Source of the DNA: Corynebacterium jeikeium
GTDB taxonomy: Bacteria > Actinomycetota > Actinomycetes > Mycobacteriales > Mycobacteriaceae
NCBI RefSeq assembly: GCF_028609885.1
Contig: NZ_CP063195.1
Span: 310,001-374,000, forward strand
Length of the DNA: 64,000 nucleotides
Direction: 5' to 3'
Below are positions 13,589 through 24,550 of this stretch, piece by piece. The notes beneath the pieces were generated by a model that ran no database searches, was not told the DNA's origin, and saw nothing but the letters and a program-made list of their open reading frames with translations. Positions within the stretch are counted from its first letter, which is position 1, and every line of letters begins with the position of its first letter. The position numbers were made by a program, and so were the translations under genes.

Positions 13589-14131
13589 CTAGTCCGGGTT
13601 GCGCTGCAGGTCGTCGACGAGGGACTCCGCAGCTAGGGAAAGATTTCGCAGGGCGGGCACACCACGGCGTAGTTTAGCGATATCGCGCGCGTCCATCCGG
13701 TCTGTGGCCTTGGTGATGATGAGCGCCCACTCGTCGGTGATGGAGTTCATCATGTCCACGCCCTCATCCGTGAGGTAGAGATCCTGAGCGCGCTTGTCCT
13801 CTGGGTTGGCCTGCCGGCGGATCAGCCCGCCGTTGATGAGGCGGCGCACCGTCGCCGAGACGTTAGAGGCACGGAGGAAGCGCAGGCGTGCAACATCGGA
13901 AACACCGCAGCCCGGGTGCTGGGAAATAAACTGCAGGACCTCGATCTCCGATTGGGAGATTTCCAGCGACTGGTTGGGTCGCTCCATCAGGCGGCGGGTG
14001 GCGGAAAGAAAGTCATACACTGCCGTGGCAATCTCGGAGACGTCGATCTCCGGCAGAATTTCGGGTGCCTTACGGCCGCGTACCGGGGGATGGGAAGGCG
14101 TCTGTGGCGGCTTCTGGGGTGACGGGGTCAT
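13589..14131 (-). CDS. MarR-family transcriptional regulator
   Basis: 180 residues; a proline-rich N-terminal ~25 residues, then a winged-helix MarR domain. The recognition segment is VSDVARLRFLRASNVSATVR and the wing carries the family motif NPEDKRAQDLYLT. MarR proteins are dimeric DNA-binding repressors that release DNA on binding small ligands. The neighbours, an ABC exporter on one side and cls on the other, suggest a role in drug or envelope stress, but the gene is convergent to the exporter, so the target is not evident. Confidence 0.9.
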   Translation of the reverse strand: MTPSPQKPPQTPSHPPVRGRKAPEILPEIDVSEIATAVYDFLSATRRLMERPNQSLEISQSEIEVLQFISQHPGCGVSDVARLRFLRASNVSATVRRLINGGLIRRQANPEDKRAQDLYLTDEGVDMMNSITDEWALIITKATDRMDARDIAKLRRGVPALRNLSLAAESLVDDLQRNPD

Positions 14132-14289
14132 CGGGCGAAACTTTCTTTTTAGCGTGCGTATGTAAGTAACTTGTGATTCACCCTATATGACGGCAAAAGT
14201 GCTATTGCACTAATCGGCGATAATGAAAACAATGAACGCGCAAACCTCGTGAAAACCTTGCGCAAACCTAGTGCTTTGCCGCAGCTTTC

Positions 14290-15801
14290 TTACTGCAGCG
14301 CACTCGTCAGGCGAGCCACGTTATCCACGTACTGCTTGTGCAGAGGCCGGGTGCTCCACTGTTCGGCGGTCAGCAGCGCGGAGCGCTCCCGGTAGTCGTC
14401 GGTCAGGGAGCGCAGGGCGTCCAGTAGCTCGCCCTTGCCGACCATCAGCGAAATCTCGTAGTTCAGGCCGAAGCTGCGCATATCCATGTTGGAGCTGCCC
14501 ATTACGGCTACCTCGCCGTCGGCAATGGCGAACTTAGAGTGCAGGACCTTCGGATAGGGGTACAGGTACATGTGCACTCCGGCCTTCAGTAGTTCCGAGT
14601 AGTAGGAGGCCTGTGCGTGGCCCACCATCGGCTGATCGGATTTCTCGGAGACATAGAGCTCCACCCGAACTCCCCGATAGCAGGCGGTGGTCACGGCCTC
14701 CATGAGGGACTCGTCGGGGATGAAGTAAGGGCTAATCAGCTTGAGGGTGTGCTTGGCGTGGTGGGCAATGGAGGTGAACAGGCGCAGGTTCGGCTCCGTG
14801 GTGAAGCCGGGCCCAGAGGGCACGATCTGCATGATGTCCGCACCTGTGTCTTCGTTGTTGGTATCCAGCCGCTGTTTGACGTCCGTTGGGTTGATGAGGT
14901 CCAGTTCCTCGTTTGTTTCGGTGTACCAGTCCACGGCGAATACTGAGTTGATGGTGGTGACGATCGGCCCGGTCAGTTCCGCCATCACGTCCACCCATTC
15001 GCGGCCGATCTTGTGGTTCTTCGCCTTCTGGTACGGGGCCTCAATCATGTTCTGCGAGCCCATGAAAGCCACCCGGCCGTCGACGACTACCAGCTTGCGG
15101 TGGTTGCGCAGATCGGGGCGGCGGAAGCGCCACTTGAAGGGTTGCAGGGGCAGCATGACCTGCCAGTCCACTCCCATGGCCTTCAGCTTCTTGCCCAGCT
15201 TTTTGTTGCCCTTGTACTTGTGCGCGCCGATGTGATCCCACAGCACGCGCACGGTCACTCCCCGTTGCGCTGCTCGTCCGAGCGCTTCGAAAAAGGGGTT
15301 GGTCGTATCGTCCCAGGCCATGATGTAAATTTCGACGTTCACGTAGTCTTCGGCCGAGTCCACTGCACGGGCCATCGCGGCAATAGATTCTTCGTAGTCC
15401 GAATGCAGGGCTTGCATGGTGCCGTTCACGGCGGGCAGTGCCGTGAGTTCCCGGTTGAGCCGCACCAAGGAACGCAGCTCGTCGCTGAGCTCGCTGCCCT
15501 CGGGAACGTCAGGCTCGTCAGCACTCATCGTGCGGATCAGCTCATTCGCCTGATTCTGAATGCGGTGGCGCCGTCGGTTGATCGCTGGGGATCCCATCAG
15601 CAGGAATAGGAAGATGCCGATAAAGGGGATCAGGAAGATGGCCAGCAGCCAGGCCATGGCGGACGTTGGGCGTCGTTCCTTAGGAACCCAGCCCAGCGCA
15701 AAGATTTTCAGCGCGTAGTCCAGAACAACCAGCGTGACCTGCCACCACTGCAGGTCGTCGGTGAACTCGCTAAACAGGCCGAGGAGGTCGGGGAAGGGCA
15801 T
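14290..15801 (-). CDS. cls: Cardiolipin synthase (phospholipase D family)
   Basis: Makes cardiolipin from phosphatidylglycerol at the membrane. The 503-residue protein has two N-terminal transmembrane helices (about residues 20-38 and 47-69) and two HKD motifs: HRKLVVVD at 234-241 and HSKFAIAD at 421-428, each followed by GxxxxMGSxN. Length and order match bacterial Cls. The start is three bases after the xthA stop; it is the last gene of the def-GNAT-xthA-cls operon. Confidence 0.94.
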   Translation of the reverse strand: MPFPDLLGLFSEFTDDLQWWQVTLVVLDYALKIFALGWVPKERRPTSAMAWLLAIFLIPFIGIFLFLLMGSPAINRRRHRIQNQANELIRTMSADEPDVPEGSELSDELRSLVRLNRELTALPAVNGTMQALHSDYEESIAAMARAVDSAEDYVNVEIYIMAWDDTTNPFFEALGRAAQRGVTVRVLWDHIGAHKYKGNKKLGKKLKAMGVDWQVMLPLQPFKWRFRRPDLRNHRKLVVVDGRVAFMGSQNMIEAPYQKAKNHKIGREWVDVMAELTGPIVTTINSVFAVDWYTETNEELDLINPTDVKQRLDTNNEDTGADIMQIVPSGPGFTTEPNLRLFTSIAHHAKHTLKLISPYFIPDESLMEAVTTACYRGVRVELYVSEKSDQPMVGHAQASYYSELLKAGVHMYLYPYPKVLHSKFAIADGEVAVMGSSNMDMRSFGLNYEISLMVGKGELLDALRSLTDDYRERSALLTAEQWSTRPLHKQYVDNVARLTSALQ

Positions 15802-15804
15802 AGC

Positions 15805-16605
15805 TTAGTCCTCGCCATCCACGTTGTAGTCCACGATCACTGGCGCGTGATCGGAGGCGCCCTTGCCCTTGCGCTCGTCGCGGTCCACACGTGCGGCGGT
15901 AGGCGTGATGCCGCGGGCATATTGCAGGTCAATGCGCATGCCTTCGCCCTTTTGGAATCGCATGGCCTGGTAATCCCAGTAGGTGTACTCGTCGGCGATC
16001 AGGTCCGTCGCAGCGGAGAGTCCCGCGTCCTCCAGAGCGCGCAGCCGAGCGCGCTCGTTGGGTGTCACGTGCGTGCGGCCGTCGAAGTAGCTGCGATCCC
16101 ACACGTCCTCGTCGCGCGGGGCGATGTTGTAGTCGCCGACCAGGCACAGCTTTTCACTGCTCTTTCTTTGGGACGCCCCTACGCCCGAACCCGCCGCATA
16201 CGCAGCGAGGGCGTCCAGCCACCGCAGCTTGTAGGAGTAGTGCGGGTCCGCGATCTCGCGGCCGTTTGGAACGTACAGGCTCCATACCTCCACGCCTCCG
16301 CAGATGGCGCCGATCGCGCGGGCCTCCAGAGCTTGTTCGGCGTCCAGATCCTTGTTGAATCCGGGCTGGCCGAAGTCGGTCTGGACGTCCGTAAGCCCCA
16401 CGCGCGACAGAATGGCCACGCCGTTGAAGCTGTGCAGCCCGAAGTGGGCCTGCTCGTAGCCTGTGTCAGTGAAGTCGGGGAACTGCTTGTCCGTGCATTT
16501 GGTCTCCTGCAAGCACAGCACGTCCACGTCGCTGCGCTGCAGAAACTCGCGCACCCGATCCTCACGGGTGCGTACGGAATTAATGTTCCAGGTCGCGATG
16601 CGCAT
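15805..16605 (-). CDS. xthA: Exodeoxyribonuclease III
   Basis: AP endonuclease/3'-exonuclease for base-excision repair. The 266-residue protein starts MRIATWNINSVRTR, has LCLQETKC with the metal-binding Glu near residue 35, the VGDYNIAP motif with the catalytic Asp/Asn near 156-158, and ends with GASDHAPVIVD (catalytic Asp-His). All EEP-fold catalytic motifs are present. It begins 11 bases after the GNAT gene stop. Confidence 0.95.
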   Translation of the reverse strand: MRIATWNINSVRTREDRVREFLQRSDVDVLCLQETKCTDKQFPDFTDTGYEQAHFGLHSFNGVAILSRVGLTDVQTDFGQPGFNKDLDAEQALEARAIGAICGGVEVWSLYVPNGREIADPHYSYKLRWLDALAAYAAGSGVGASQRKSSEKLCLVGDYNIAPRDEDVWDRSYFDGRTHVTPNERARLRALEDAGLSAATDLIADEYTYWDYQAMRFQKGEGMRIDLQYARGITPTAARVDRDERKGKGASDHAPVIVDYNVDGED

Positions 16606-16616
16606 GGTTAAGCATT

Positions 16617-17648
16617 CTAGCGCGTGCGCAGACTACGGCTGCGGTGGTGCTCACTGAATCCAAGCTTGTGGTACAGCGCTTTTCCAGCGGTGTTGGAATC
16701 GATAACGTCCAGGTAGGCGCGCTCGGCGCCGTTGTCCGCGCCCCAGCTGAGTAGGTGCTGGCACAGGAGGGTGCCCAGCCCGCGGCGGCGAAATTCCGGG
16801 GCGACCGCCACGGCGGAATAGCCCAGCCAGCCGTCAGTGATGGTGGCGCGGGTGATGGCCGCGAGTTGACCGTCGACCATGAGGCGGGCGAAGCCGAGCT
16901 GGCCGTCGATGCGGTGGCACAGCAGATCCAAGGCCTTTTTGGGCAGAGGTTGGCCGCGGAATTTGTACATGGACAACCAGTCGGCATCCGGGGTGTCGTC
17001 GACGGTCAGCTCGATCTGCGCGTCGGCCAAGGAGGGGGCCAGAGTTTGGCTTTCCGTCGGGGTGCCAAGCTCCTTGCTCATCACCAGAATCTCCGGACCG
17101 CGTACACCCGGCAGATGCTCGGCAGGGCGGCCGATTCGGTCGGGGATCATCAGCTGGCACGGCAGGTCGTGGGAGCGGTAGAACTCCTCCAGTTGCGCCA
17201 GCGGGACCTCCTGCAATCCGGCGCTTGGACCGATGGGTACGGCGGAGTTGCTGCGTTCGGTGATGCCATCGCCCGCGCGCGCCAGCCACCCGCCGATCAT
17301 CTGGTTATCGATGCCGGGGAAAGCTGCAGCCTTGGCGGCCTCGAGGGTCCGAATGTCGCTATTGCGTACTGGTTTCGCACTGAGGGTTTTTAGCACCACT
17401 ACATCCTCGTCGGCGATCACCACGTCTTCTACCTGCAGCGGATTTGTGCTGCGCAGTACGCCGATCGCGTCGGTGACGGCGCCGGTCGCGCCGTTGGAGG
17501 CGGCATCACTCGGCACACGGTAGCGCACGACCACTCGCGTGCCCGGGCGGATACTCACGGGGTCGGTGCGGCGGCTGATGGGGAAACCGAAGCCCTCCAC
17601 ATACCGCGCACCTGCGTGGGCGGCGGAGAACGTCGTGTCTTTATTCAT
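16617..17648 (-). CDS. GNAT acetyltransferase, candidate N-acetylglutamate synthase
   Basis: 343 residues. The N-terminal ~220 residues include a small barrel-like part ([13 protein letters not shown]); the C-terminal half is a GNAT domain with acetyl-CoA loop [11 protein letters not shown] near residue 288 and [10 protein letters not shown] at the end. A GNAT protein of this size next to def and xthA in C. glutamicum has been reported as an unusual N-acetylglutamate synthase for arginine synthesis. I infer the same from size and neighbourhood and have not aligned it. The start overlaps the end of def by eight bases. Confidence 0.7.
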   Translation of the reverse strand: MNKDTTFSAAHAGARYVEGFGFPISRRTDPVSIRPGTRVVVRYRVPSDAASNGATGAVTDAIGVLRSTNPLQVEDVVIADEDVVVLKTLSAKPVRNSDIRTLEAAKAAAFPGIDNQMIGGWLARAGDGITERSNSAVPIGPSAGLQEVPLAQLEEFYRSHDLPCQLMIPDRIGRPAEHLPGVRGPEILVMSKELGTPTESQTLAPSLADAQIELTVDDTPDADWLSMYKFRGQPLPKKALDLLCHRIDGQLGFARLMVDGQLAAITRATITDGWLGYSAVAVAPEFRRRGLGTLLCQHLLSWGADNGAERAYLDVIDSNTAGKALYHKLGFSEHHRSRSLRTR

Positions 17649-18222
17649 GCCCGAAAGGATCCTCGTCCACGCCGGGAGTCCAGGTGTTTCCGGCGTGGTC
17701 CCAGCCCTCGGCCTTGACAGCCTTCTTGGACTTGCGCTTCCACCGGCCGATCAGAGTGTCGATGTAAAGGAAGCCGTCCAGGTGGCCGACCTCGTGCTGC
17801 AGGCAGCGGGCGAAGAAGCCGGTGCCCTCGACGGTGACCTCCTCACCGTTTTCGTCCAGGCCGGTGACTCGCGCCCAGTCCGCGCGGCCGGTGGGGAAGG
17901 AGTAGCCGGGGACGGAGAGGCAGCCCTCCTCGTCTTCCTCTTCGTCCGGCATGGTCTCTGGGATCTCGCTGGTCTCCAGGACGGGGTTGATCACGCAGCC
18001 GCGGCGCATCTCGCCGCGCTCGGTATCGGGGCAGTCGTAGACGAAGAATCGTTTGTTCACGCCCACCTGGTTGGCTGCCAGTCCCACGCCGTTGGCAGCA
18101 GAGAGCGTTTCGTACATATCCGCGATCAGCGGGGCGAGGTCGGGAATCTCGCTGGGGTCCACCTTGGTGGTGGGGTTGTGCAGTACAGGGTCGCCACAGA
18201 TGACGATAGGCATGATGGTCAT
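17641..18222 (-). CDS. def: Peptide deformylase
   Basis: Removes the formyl group from the initiator methionine of new proteins. With the start at 18222 the protein has 193 residues and the three family motifs: [10 protein letters not shown] (45-54), EGCLSVPG (99-106, metal Cys) and HEVGH (143-147, metal His pair and catalytic Glu). Glycine replaces the common Asp in motif 3. An ATG at 18273 would also be in frame, but a TAGACT box ends seven bases before the ATG at 18222, supporting a leaderless start there. First gene of the def-GNAT-xthA-cls operon. Confidence 0.93.
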   Translation of the reverse strand: MTIMPIVICGDPVLHNPTTKVDPSEIPDLAPLIADMYETLSAANGVGLAANQVGVNKRFFVYDCPDTERGEMRRGCVINPVLETSEIPETMPDEEEDEEGCLSVPGYSFPTGRADWARVTGLDENGEEVTVEGTGFFARCLQHEVGHLDGFLYIDTLIGRWKRKSKKAVKAEGWDHAGNTWTPGVDEDPFGHE

Positions 18223-18229
18223 AACAGAC

Positions 18230-18239
18230 AGTCTAGAAT
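18230..18239. promoter_or_regulatory. Overlapping divergent -10 boxes of def and the DUF3263 gene
   Basis: On the minus strand TAGACT (18235 to 18230) lies seven bases before the def ATG. On the plus strand TAGAAT (18234-18239) lies eight bases before the ATG at 18248. The boxes share positions 18234-18235, so polymerase should not be able to occupy both at once. Confidence 0.65.
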
Positions 18240-18247
18240 CTAGTTCC

Positions 18248-18460
18248 ATGTTGTCAGACCGAGAGATCGCCATTTTGGAGTTCGAGCGCCGTTGGTGGCT
18301 GGATACTAGCGCGAAGAACGAGCATATTCGTGGCGAGTTTGGGGTTGATCCGGTCCGCTATTTTCAGCAGCTCAATCGTTTGATCGAGCGCCCAGAGGCG
18401 CTGGACTTCGACCCTGTTTTGGTGCGTATGTTGCTGCGTCGTAGAGATGAAGAGCTCTGA
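18248..18460 (+). CDS. DUF3263 family small protein
   Basis: A 70-residue protein with the compact charged sequence typical of actinobacterial DUF3263: [15 protein letters not shown] at the start, then [16 protein letters not shown]. The helical make-up and spacing resemble a small helix-turn-helix, but no function is established for the family. Leaderless start eight bases after TAGAAT. Divergent from def, with the LytR_C gene downstream, a common arrangement in corynebacteria and mycobacteria. Confidence 0.85.
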   Translation: MLSDREIAILEFERRWWLDTSAKNEHIRGEFGVDPVRYFQQLNRLIERPEALDFDPVLVRMLLRRRDEEL

Positions 18461-18524
18461 CGAAGAATAAGGCACAGCGCGTGTCAAGCTTGTTACTAAT
18501 GTTGCAGAAGTTAAAATCTGTGGC

Positions 18525-19220
18525 GTGACTGAACCCAATCGACCACGCCATGCACTCGACGACGACACGGACAACGAGAACCTGGGCCTCCCGCTGCGCG
18601 GCCTGGCCATGATTCTGATTGCCGTAGCCGTTCTGCTGATCGGCTGGGGTGTATTCTCCCTGACCGGGAAGGATTCCGACGAGTCCTCTCAGGCCAGCCA
18701 GACCCAACAGGCCCAGCAGACCCAGGGGCAGCAAGGTCAGCAGCCTTCTGCTTCCAATGAACAAGACAAGGGCACGGCGATCGATGATGCCGAGCAACCG
18801 AAGCCGGAAGACGGGCGCGACACTCCGGAAGGTGATCGTACCGACGCTGGTCGCGAGGGTGACGCTGCAGCGGCGGAAGGTGGCGTCAAAAAAGAAGACA
18901 CCTACGTAGCCGTCCTCAACAACAGCCCCATCGCCGGGCTCGCCGGCGACGTTGCCAACAAGATGCGCGACCAGCAGTGGAACAAGACCGGTGTGGGTAA
19001 CCTACCGGACGAGTCTGGTGTCTTCCCGACGTCTGTAGTGCTCTACTCGAAGGGTAATGACGCCGAGCGTCAGCTGGCCGAGCAGCTCGCCAAGGACCTG
19101 GGGATCCAAGCACGCGAGCGTGACGAGGCTACCGACCGGGCCATCGAAGGCGTAGAGATGCTGGAGGGGGAGCGCCCCGCGGGTGTCGTTGTTGTGACAA
19201 CAAATGACATGCCCCGCTAA
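18525..19220 (+). CDS. LytR C-terminal-domain membrane protein
   Basis: 231 residues: a short cytoplasmic part, one transmembrane helix (about 25-46), a Gln/Ser/Asp-rich linker to about residue 125, and an extracellular LytR_C domain (VAVLNNSPIAGLAGDVANKM to PAGVVVVTTNDM). It lacks the LCP catalytic domain that attaches glycopolymers to peptidoglycan, so it is a stand-alone LytR_C protein, presumably an envelope-assembly partner. GTG start with TAAAAT (18512-18517) seven bases before, so probably leaderless. Confidence 0.85.
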   Translation: MTEPNRPRHALDDDTDNENLGLPLRGLAMILIAVAVLLIGWGVFSLTGKDSDESSQASQTQQAQQTQGQQGQQPSASNEQDKGTAIDDAEQPKPEDGRDTPEGDRTDAGREGDAAAAEGGVKKEDTYVAVLNNSPIAGLAGDVANKMRDQQWNKTGVGNLPDESGVFPTSVVLYSKGNDAERQLAEQLAKDLGIQARERDEATDRAIEGVEMLEGERPAGVVVVTTNDMPR

Positions 19221-19270
19221 AGTAAAAGCGTTCTTCTAACTTCTGTCTACATATCTTCTAAGGGGCCACA

Positions 19271-20449
19271 ATGGACTTCCCGGGTTCCGCACCTTCCGTC
19301 GGTATTGAGTGGGAAGTCGCGCTCGTCGACCCCGAAACCCGCGACCTGGTCCCACGCGCCGCTGAACTGATAGCGCGGATGGACGAGGTACACCCCGGCC
19401 ACAAGGTCGTCCGCGAATTCCTGGCCAACACCGTGGAAATGGTCTCCAGCGTGCACGACACGATCCCGGAGGCGGTCGAGGACCTGCACGTCCAGGCGAA
19501 GCAACTAATGGAATGCGCGGATGACATCGGCGTGAACCTGTTTTCTGCGGGCACGCATCCTTTCGCGCACTGGGGGGATCAGAAGCTCAGCGAAAAGGGC
19601 AGCTACCAGGAGATCATTGAGCGCACCCAGTACTGGGGGCGCCAGATGCTGATTTGGGGAATCCACGTGCACGTGGGGGTGGGCTCCAAGGAAAAAGTGT
19701 GGCCCATCATCAATGCGTTGATGACGCACTACCCGCACATCCTGGCCATGTCCGCCAGCTCGCCCGCCTGGGAAGGGCTGGATACCGGCTACTCCTCCAA
19801 CCGCACCCTGCTGTACCAGCAGCTGCCCACCGCGGGCATGCCTTACCAGTTTGAAAACTGGGAACAGTGGGAGGAGTTCAACCGGGATCAGGACCTATCG
19901 GGAGTGATTAACCACACCGGATCCATGCACTTCGACGTGCGCCCGACAAAGTACGGCACGGTGGAAACCCGTTTTGCGGACGCCACGATGGAGCTGTGGG
20001 AGCTTGCCGCCATCGCCGCCTATACCCACTGCCTAGTGGTGTACTTCGAGCGCCGCCTGGACGCCGGTCACGAGCTGCCGACCCTGCAGCCCTGGCATGT
20101 CGCGGAAAACAAGTGGCGCGCGGCCCGCTACGGCCTGGACGCACTGATTATTACCGACCGGGAGACCAACGAGGCGCTGGTCACGGACGAGCTGGACGCC
20201 TGGGTAGATAGGCTCGCTCCGCTGTCCGAGGAGCTGGGCTGTGCGGCAGAGCTGCAGGATGTGCGCAAACTGATTGCCCGTGGTGGGGATTACGCTCTGC
20301 AGCGCGCCGCGGCTCGCAAGCACGGCGCAGCACCGGAACCCGGCACCCGCACACGTGGAGACGATGGGGTAGAGGGCGGCTTCACGCAGCCGGAGGCGTG
20401 GATCGCCGCAGTGGACCTGACTGTCGATTCCCTGCGGAAGTCGCTGTAG
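19271..20449 (+). CDS. Carboxylate-amine ligase, glutamate-cysteine ligase type 2 family
   Basis: 392 residues of the GCS2/YbdK family. Visible family features: [11 protein letters not shown] near the N-terminus (metal/ATP Glu residues), [13 protein letters not shown] near residue 133, and RYGLDALI late in the chain. Members form gamma-glutamyl or related amide bonds with ATP. Corynebacteria use mycothiol rather than glutathione, so the natural product is uncertain; EgtA-like or weak glutamate-cysteine ligase activity are possibilities. Ribosome site AAGGGG precedes the ATG. Its end is 10 bases from the end of the convergent next gene. Confidence 0.85.
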   Translation: MDFPGSAPSVGIEWEVALVDPETRDLVPRAAELIARMDEVHPGHKVVREFLANTVEMVSSVHDTIPEAVEDLHVQAKQLMECADDIGVNLFSAGTHPFAHWGDQKLSEKGSYQEIIERTQYWGRQMLIWGIHVHVGVGSKEKVWPIINALMTHYPHILAMSASSPAWEGLDTGYSSNRTLLYQQLPTAGMPYQFENWEQWEEFNRDQDLSGVINHTGSMHFDVRPTKYGTVETRFADATMELWELAAIAAYTHCLVVYFERRLDAGHELPTLQPWHVAENKWRAARYGLDALIITDRETNEALVTDELDAWVDRLAPLSEELGCAAELQDVRKLIARGGDYALQRAAARKHGAAPEPGTRTRGDDGVEGGFTQPEAWIAAVDLTVDSLRKSL

Positions 20450-20459
20450 CTTCGCGCTC

Positions 20460-21080
20460 CTAGAAGTGCAGGCGGGCAGCTGCGTTGCACAGGGCGTTAG
20501 CGATGGAGGTATCGCGGTCCGCGCCGAAGCCAACTGCCCACACGCGCTTGGACTTGTGTACCGCGTAGATGAAGGTAACGGTGGCCTCGAAGATGTCGTA
20601 CTGGTGGAACTCCACGACCTCCACGGGGAAGCCGTGGTCGGCCAGGATCTCCGTCATGGCAGAGGAAGCACCCATTGCGGTGATCTCCACACGGGTGGAC
20701 TGCCCATCGGCGCGCAGGCCGCTGACCTGCATGTCGAAGTCGTGGCGCCCCAACGAACGGCGAGTTGCCTTCAGGTAATCCACGCGGATCGCGCCGGGGG
20801 CATAGGTGCGGATGAACTTTTTCCACTCCATGCCGCGTGCTTCCTGGCGCATGCCCACTGGCAGGCGCTGGCCAAAGCGGGCGCGGAAAGGATCCTCTGC
20901 GAAGGTGCGGGTGCGCTGGCGGCGCTTCTCAATGCGGGTGTGCGCCGGCTCGCTGTAGGTCTTCGCGGTGGATCGGCGACCGCTGGGGAGCGGGGTGTAT
21001 ACAGGCGCGTCTAGATTCAGGTCCTGGTCCGAGCTGGCGAAGCGGATCAAGGTTGTGGTGTTCGTAGAGGAAACGTTCAT
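20460..21080 (-). CDS. Orphan protein resembling the LeuA allosteric domain
   Basis: 206 residues. The N-terminal ~70 are basic and unstructured (KRRQRTR). The rest resembles the C-terminal regulatory domain of 2-isopropylmalate synthase: AMTEILADHGFPVEVVEF parallels [20 protein letters not shown], and KRVWAVGFGADRDTSIA parallels KTVWGVGIAPSITTASL of LeuA as I recall it. The TIM-barrel catalytic domain is missing. It could bind a branched-chain amino acid or associate with LeuA or a relative; function unknown. Its leader contains a strong hairpin. Confidence 0.6.
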   Translation of the reverse strand: MNVSSTNTTTLIRFASSDQDLNLDAPVYTPLPSGRRSTAKTYSEPAHTRIEKRRQRTRTFAEDPFRARFGQRLPVGMRQEARGMEWKKFIRTYAPGAIRVDYLKATRRSLGRHDFDMQVSGLRADGQSTRVEITAMGASSAMTEILADHGFPVEVVEFHQYDIFEATVTFIYAVHKSKRVWAVGFGADRDTSIANALCNAAARLHF

Positions 21081-21118
21081 GGTGACTCGATTTTCTGGAA
21101 CAAGATCTAGTTGGCTGT

Positions 21119-21141
21119 AGGCACCCGCCGAACGGGTGCCT
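21119..21141 (-). promoter_or_regulatory. Leader hairpin before the LeuA-domain-like gene
   Basis: AGGCACCCG and CGGGTGCCT form a perfect 9-bp stem with a 5-base loop. Read on the minus strand the T-run comes before the stem and none follows, so it is not an intrinsic terminator; it lies 38 bases ahead of the ATG at 21080, inside the likely 5' leader. A TATATA box sits a little upstream. Confidence 0.5.
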
Positions 21142-21219
21142 AAAAAATATTGGGTACCTATATAAAGTACTGCTAGTTAGATAATGTAATCCGTCTCACT
21201 CTGAGAATCAAACTGTTGC

Positions 21220-22665
21220 TTATTTCTCATTATGTGAGATTTTGGGCGCCTGGCTGTGCGCCTCGGCGGTGCGCAACAGGAACAGTAGCTCTGCCGTCGC
21301 GATGGCCTCGATCTCATCCGGATCTACGGATTCGTCCGCGGAGTGGATGGCGCACTTCGGCTCCTCGATGCCGTATAGCGCGAGCTCCGCCTGCGGGTAC
21401 GCACCCAGCAGCTTGTTCGTTAGTGGGATTGACCCGCCGGAGGCGACCTCCATTGTCTCCTTGCCGTACACCTCGCCCAGCGCCTCGCCGAGCCGCTGCA
21501 GTGCCGGGCCGGAGGTATCCGCCTGGAATGCCTCTGCCAAGGAGCCGCGTTCGATCTCCACTAGTGCGTTTGTCTTCTGGCTTTCCAGGTGCTTGACCAG
21601 CAGATCCTGGCACTCCTGCGGCTCGCGTCCCGGCGGTACTCGCAGGCTCACCACGGCCGCGGCGGTCGCGGGCACGGAGTTCACCGAGTCCGCCACCGAC
21701 AGCGCATCCAGGCCTGTGATCGTAATCGATGGGTTCATCACCGTCAGGTCGTTCGGCTGCCATTCGCCGGCTCCGTATAGCTCCACGCCGTCGGTTACTC
21801 CGGCGTTGTCGCGGAATTCCTGTTCTGTTGGTCCGACGCCACCCCAGCGCTCCTTGGGCTCCAACCCCGGGACGGCCACTAGGCCGTTTTCGTCATGGAG
21901 AGTGGAAAGGAGTTGCACTAGCTCAACCAGGGCATCCGGTGCCGAGCCACCGAACTGGCCGGAGTGCATCGGCTGCGCCAACGTGCGGGTGCGCACCGTG
22001 ACCGGCGCGGAGCCGCGCAGCGCGGTGCACAGGCTCGGCTCACCCAGGGCGTCATTGCCGGAGTCGGCAATAAGGAAGGTGTCGGCCGCGAAGAGCTCCG
22101 GCTTTTCGGCTAGCAGGTCCTCCAGGCCATATCCGCCGCGTTCCTCCGAGCCTTCGACGACGATCCGGATGCCGAGGTTCTTGGCGGCGGGGAAGTGGGC
22201 GTCCGAAAGGATAGAAAGAGCACGCAGCACAGCAACGTGCATGGCGACGTGACCCTTGCAGTCGGCGGTACCGCGGCCGTACCAGCGGCCATCGCGTTCG
22301 GTAAGGGTCCAGGGGTCATTGGTCCACGCCTCGATGTCGCCGGCGGGCTGCACATCGAAGTGGGAGTACAGAAGGATGGTTGGGTAGCCCTCAGCGGGCT
22401 CGCGCAGACCGATGACGGAGGTGGAGCCGTCGGTGGTGACGTGACCTTCGACGGGGATGCCCACGCTGGTGAATGCGTCGATGACCCACTGCGCGGCAGC
22501 GGCATTGGCATCTTCCAGGCCCGGGGTGGAGTGGACCGACTCGAAGGAGACCAGGGTGGTGAGGTCTTCCTTCAGTTGTGGCATCTGCTCCGCGATGGCG
22601 GCGCGGGCTAGGTCTAGCTGTGAGGTGTTGGATTCACGGTTGGATTCACTGTTGGTATCGCTCAT
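21220..22665 (-). CDS. M20 family metallopeptidase (dipeptidase)
   Basis: 481 residues of the zinc aminoacylase/dipeptidase family. Metal-site motifs are visible: SHFDVQPAG (metal His, catalytic Asp) near residue 105, WYGRGTADCKGH (bridging Asp) near 137, and EGSEERGG (catalytic Glu pair) near 172; HSADESVD near the end supplies the last metal His. It probably hydrolyses dipeptides or N-acyl amino acids in the cytosol (no signal peptide). Leaderless start: TACAGT ends eight bases before the ATG. Confidence 0.9.
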   Translation of the reverse strand: MSDTNSESNRESNTSQLDLARAAIAEQMPQLKEDLTTLVSFESVHSTPGLEDANAAAAQWVIDAFTSVGIPVEGHVTTDGSTSVIGLREPAEGYPTILLYSHFDVQPAGDIEAWTNDPWTLTERDGRWYGRGTADCKGHVAMHVAVLRALSILSDAHFPAAKNLGIRIVVEGSEERGGYGLEDLLAEKPELFAADTFLIADSGNDALGEPSLCTALRGSAPVTVRTRTLAQPMHSGQFGGSAPDALVELVQLLSTLHDENGLVAVPGLEPKERWGGVGPTEQEFRDNAGVTDGVELYGAGEWQPNDLTVMNPSITITGLDALSVADSVNSVPATAAAVVSLRVPPGREPQECQDLLVKHLESQKTNALVEIERGSLAEAFQADTSGPALQRLGEALGEVYGKETMEVASGGSIPLTNKLLGAYPQAELALYGIEEPKCAIHSADESVDPDEIEAIATAELLFLLRTAEAHSQAPKISHNEK

Positions 22666-22760
22666 AGCTAACTACTGTAGCGATCGGACGAGACAGCCGA
22701 TATAGCCGATATGCATGCACGGCACCTTGCAGTCGATGGGGGAGAGTGCTAAAAACGGGA

Positions 22761-22787
22761 TTAGCACTTGAACTAAGGGAGTGCCAG
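22761..22787 (+). promoter_or_regulatory. CIRCE-like HrcA operator upstream of groEL2
   Basis: TTAGCACTT-N9-GAGTGCCAG matches the CIRCE consensus (TTAGCACTC-N9-GAGTGCTAA) in 8 of 9 and 7 of 9 half-site bases with exact spacing. A further perfect half-site GAGTGCTAA lies at 22744-22752. HrcA binding would repress groEL2 without heat stress. Confidence 0.8.
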
Positions 22788-22858
22788 AAAATAACCGTCA
22801 GATGAAGTGAGGGTGAATGTCGCGACATTCATTCACCCGTGCCGTCGCGGGCGCTTGA

Positions 22859-24550
<1,692 letters not shown>

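Noticed and set aside
21119..21147. Hairpin considered as an intrinsic terminator
   Set aside because: The T-run is on the wrong side for minus-strand transcripts, and no plus-strand gene reaches it.
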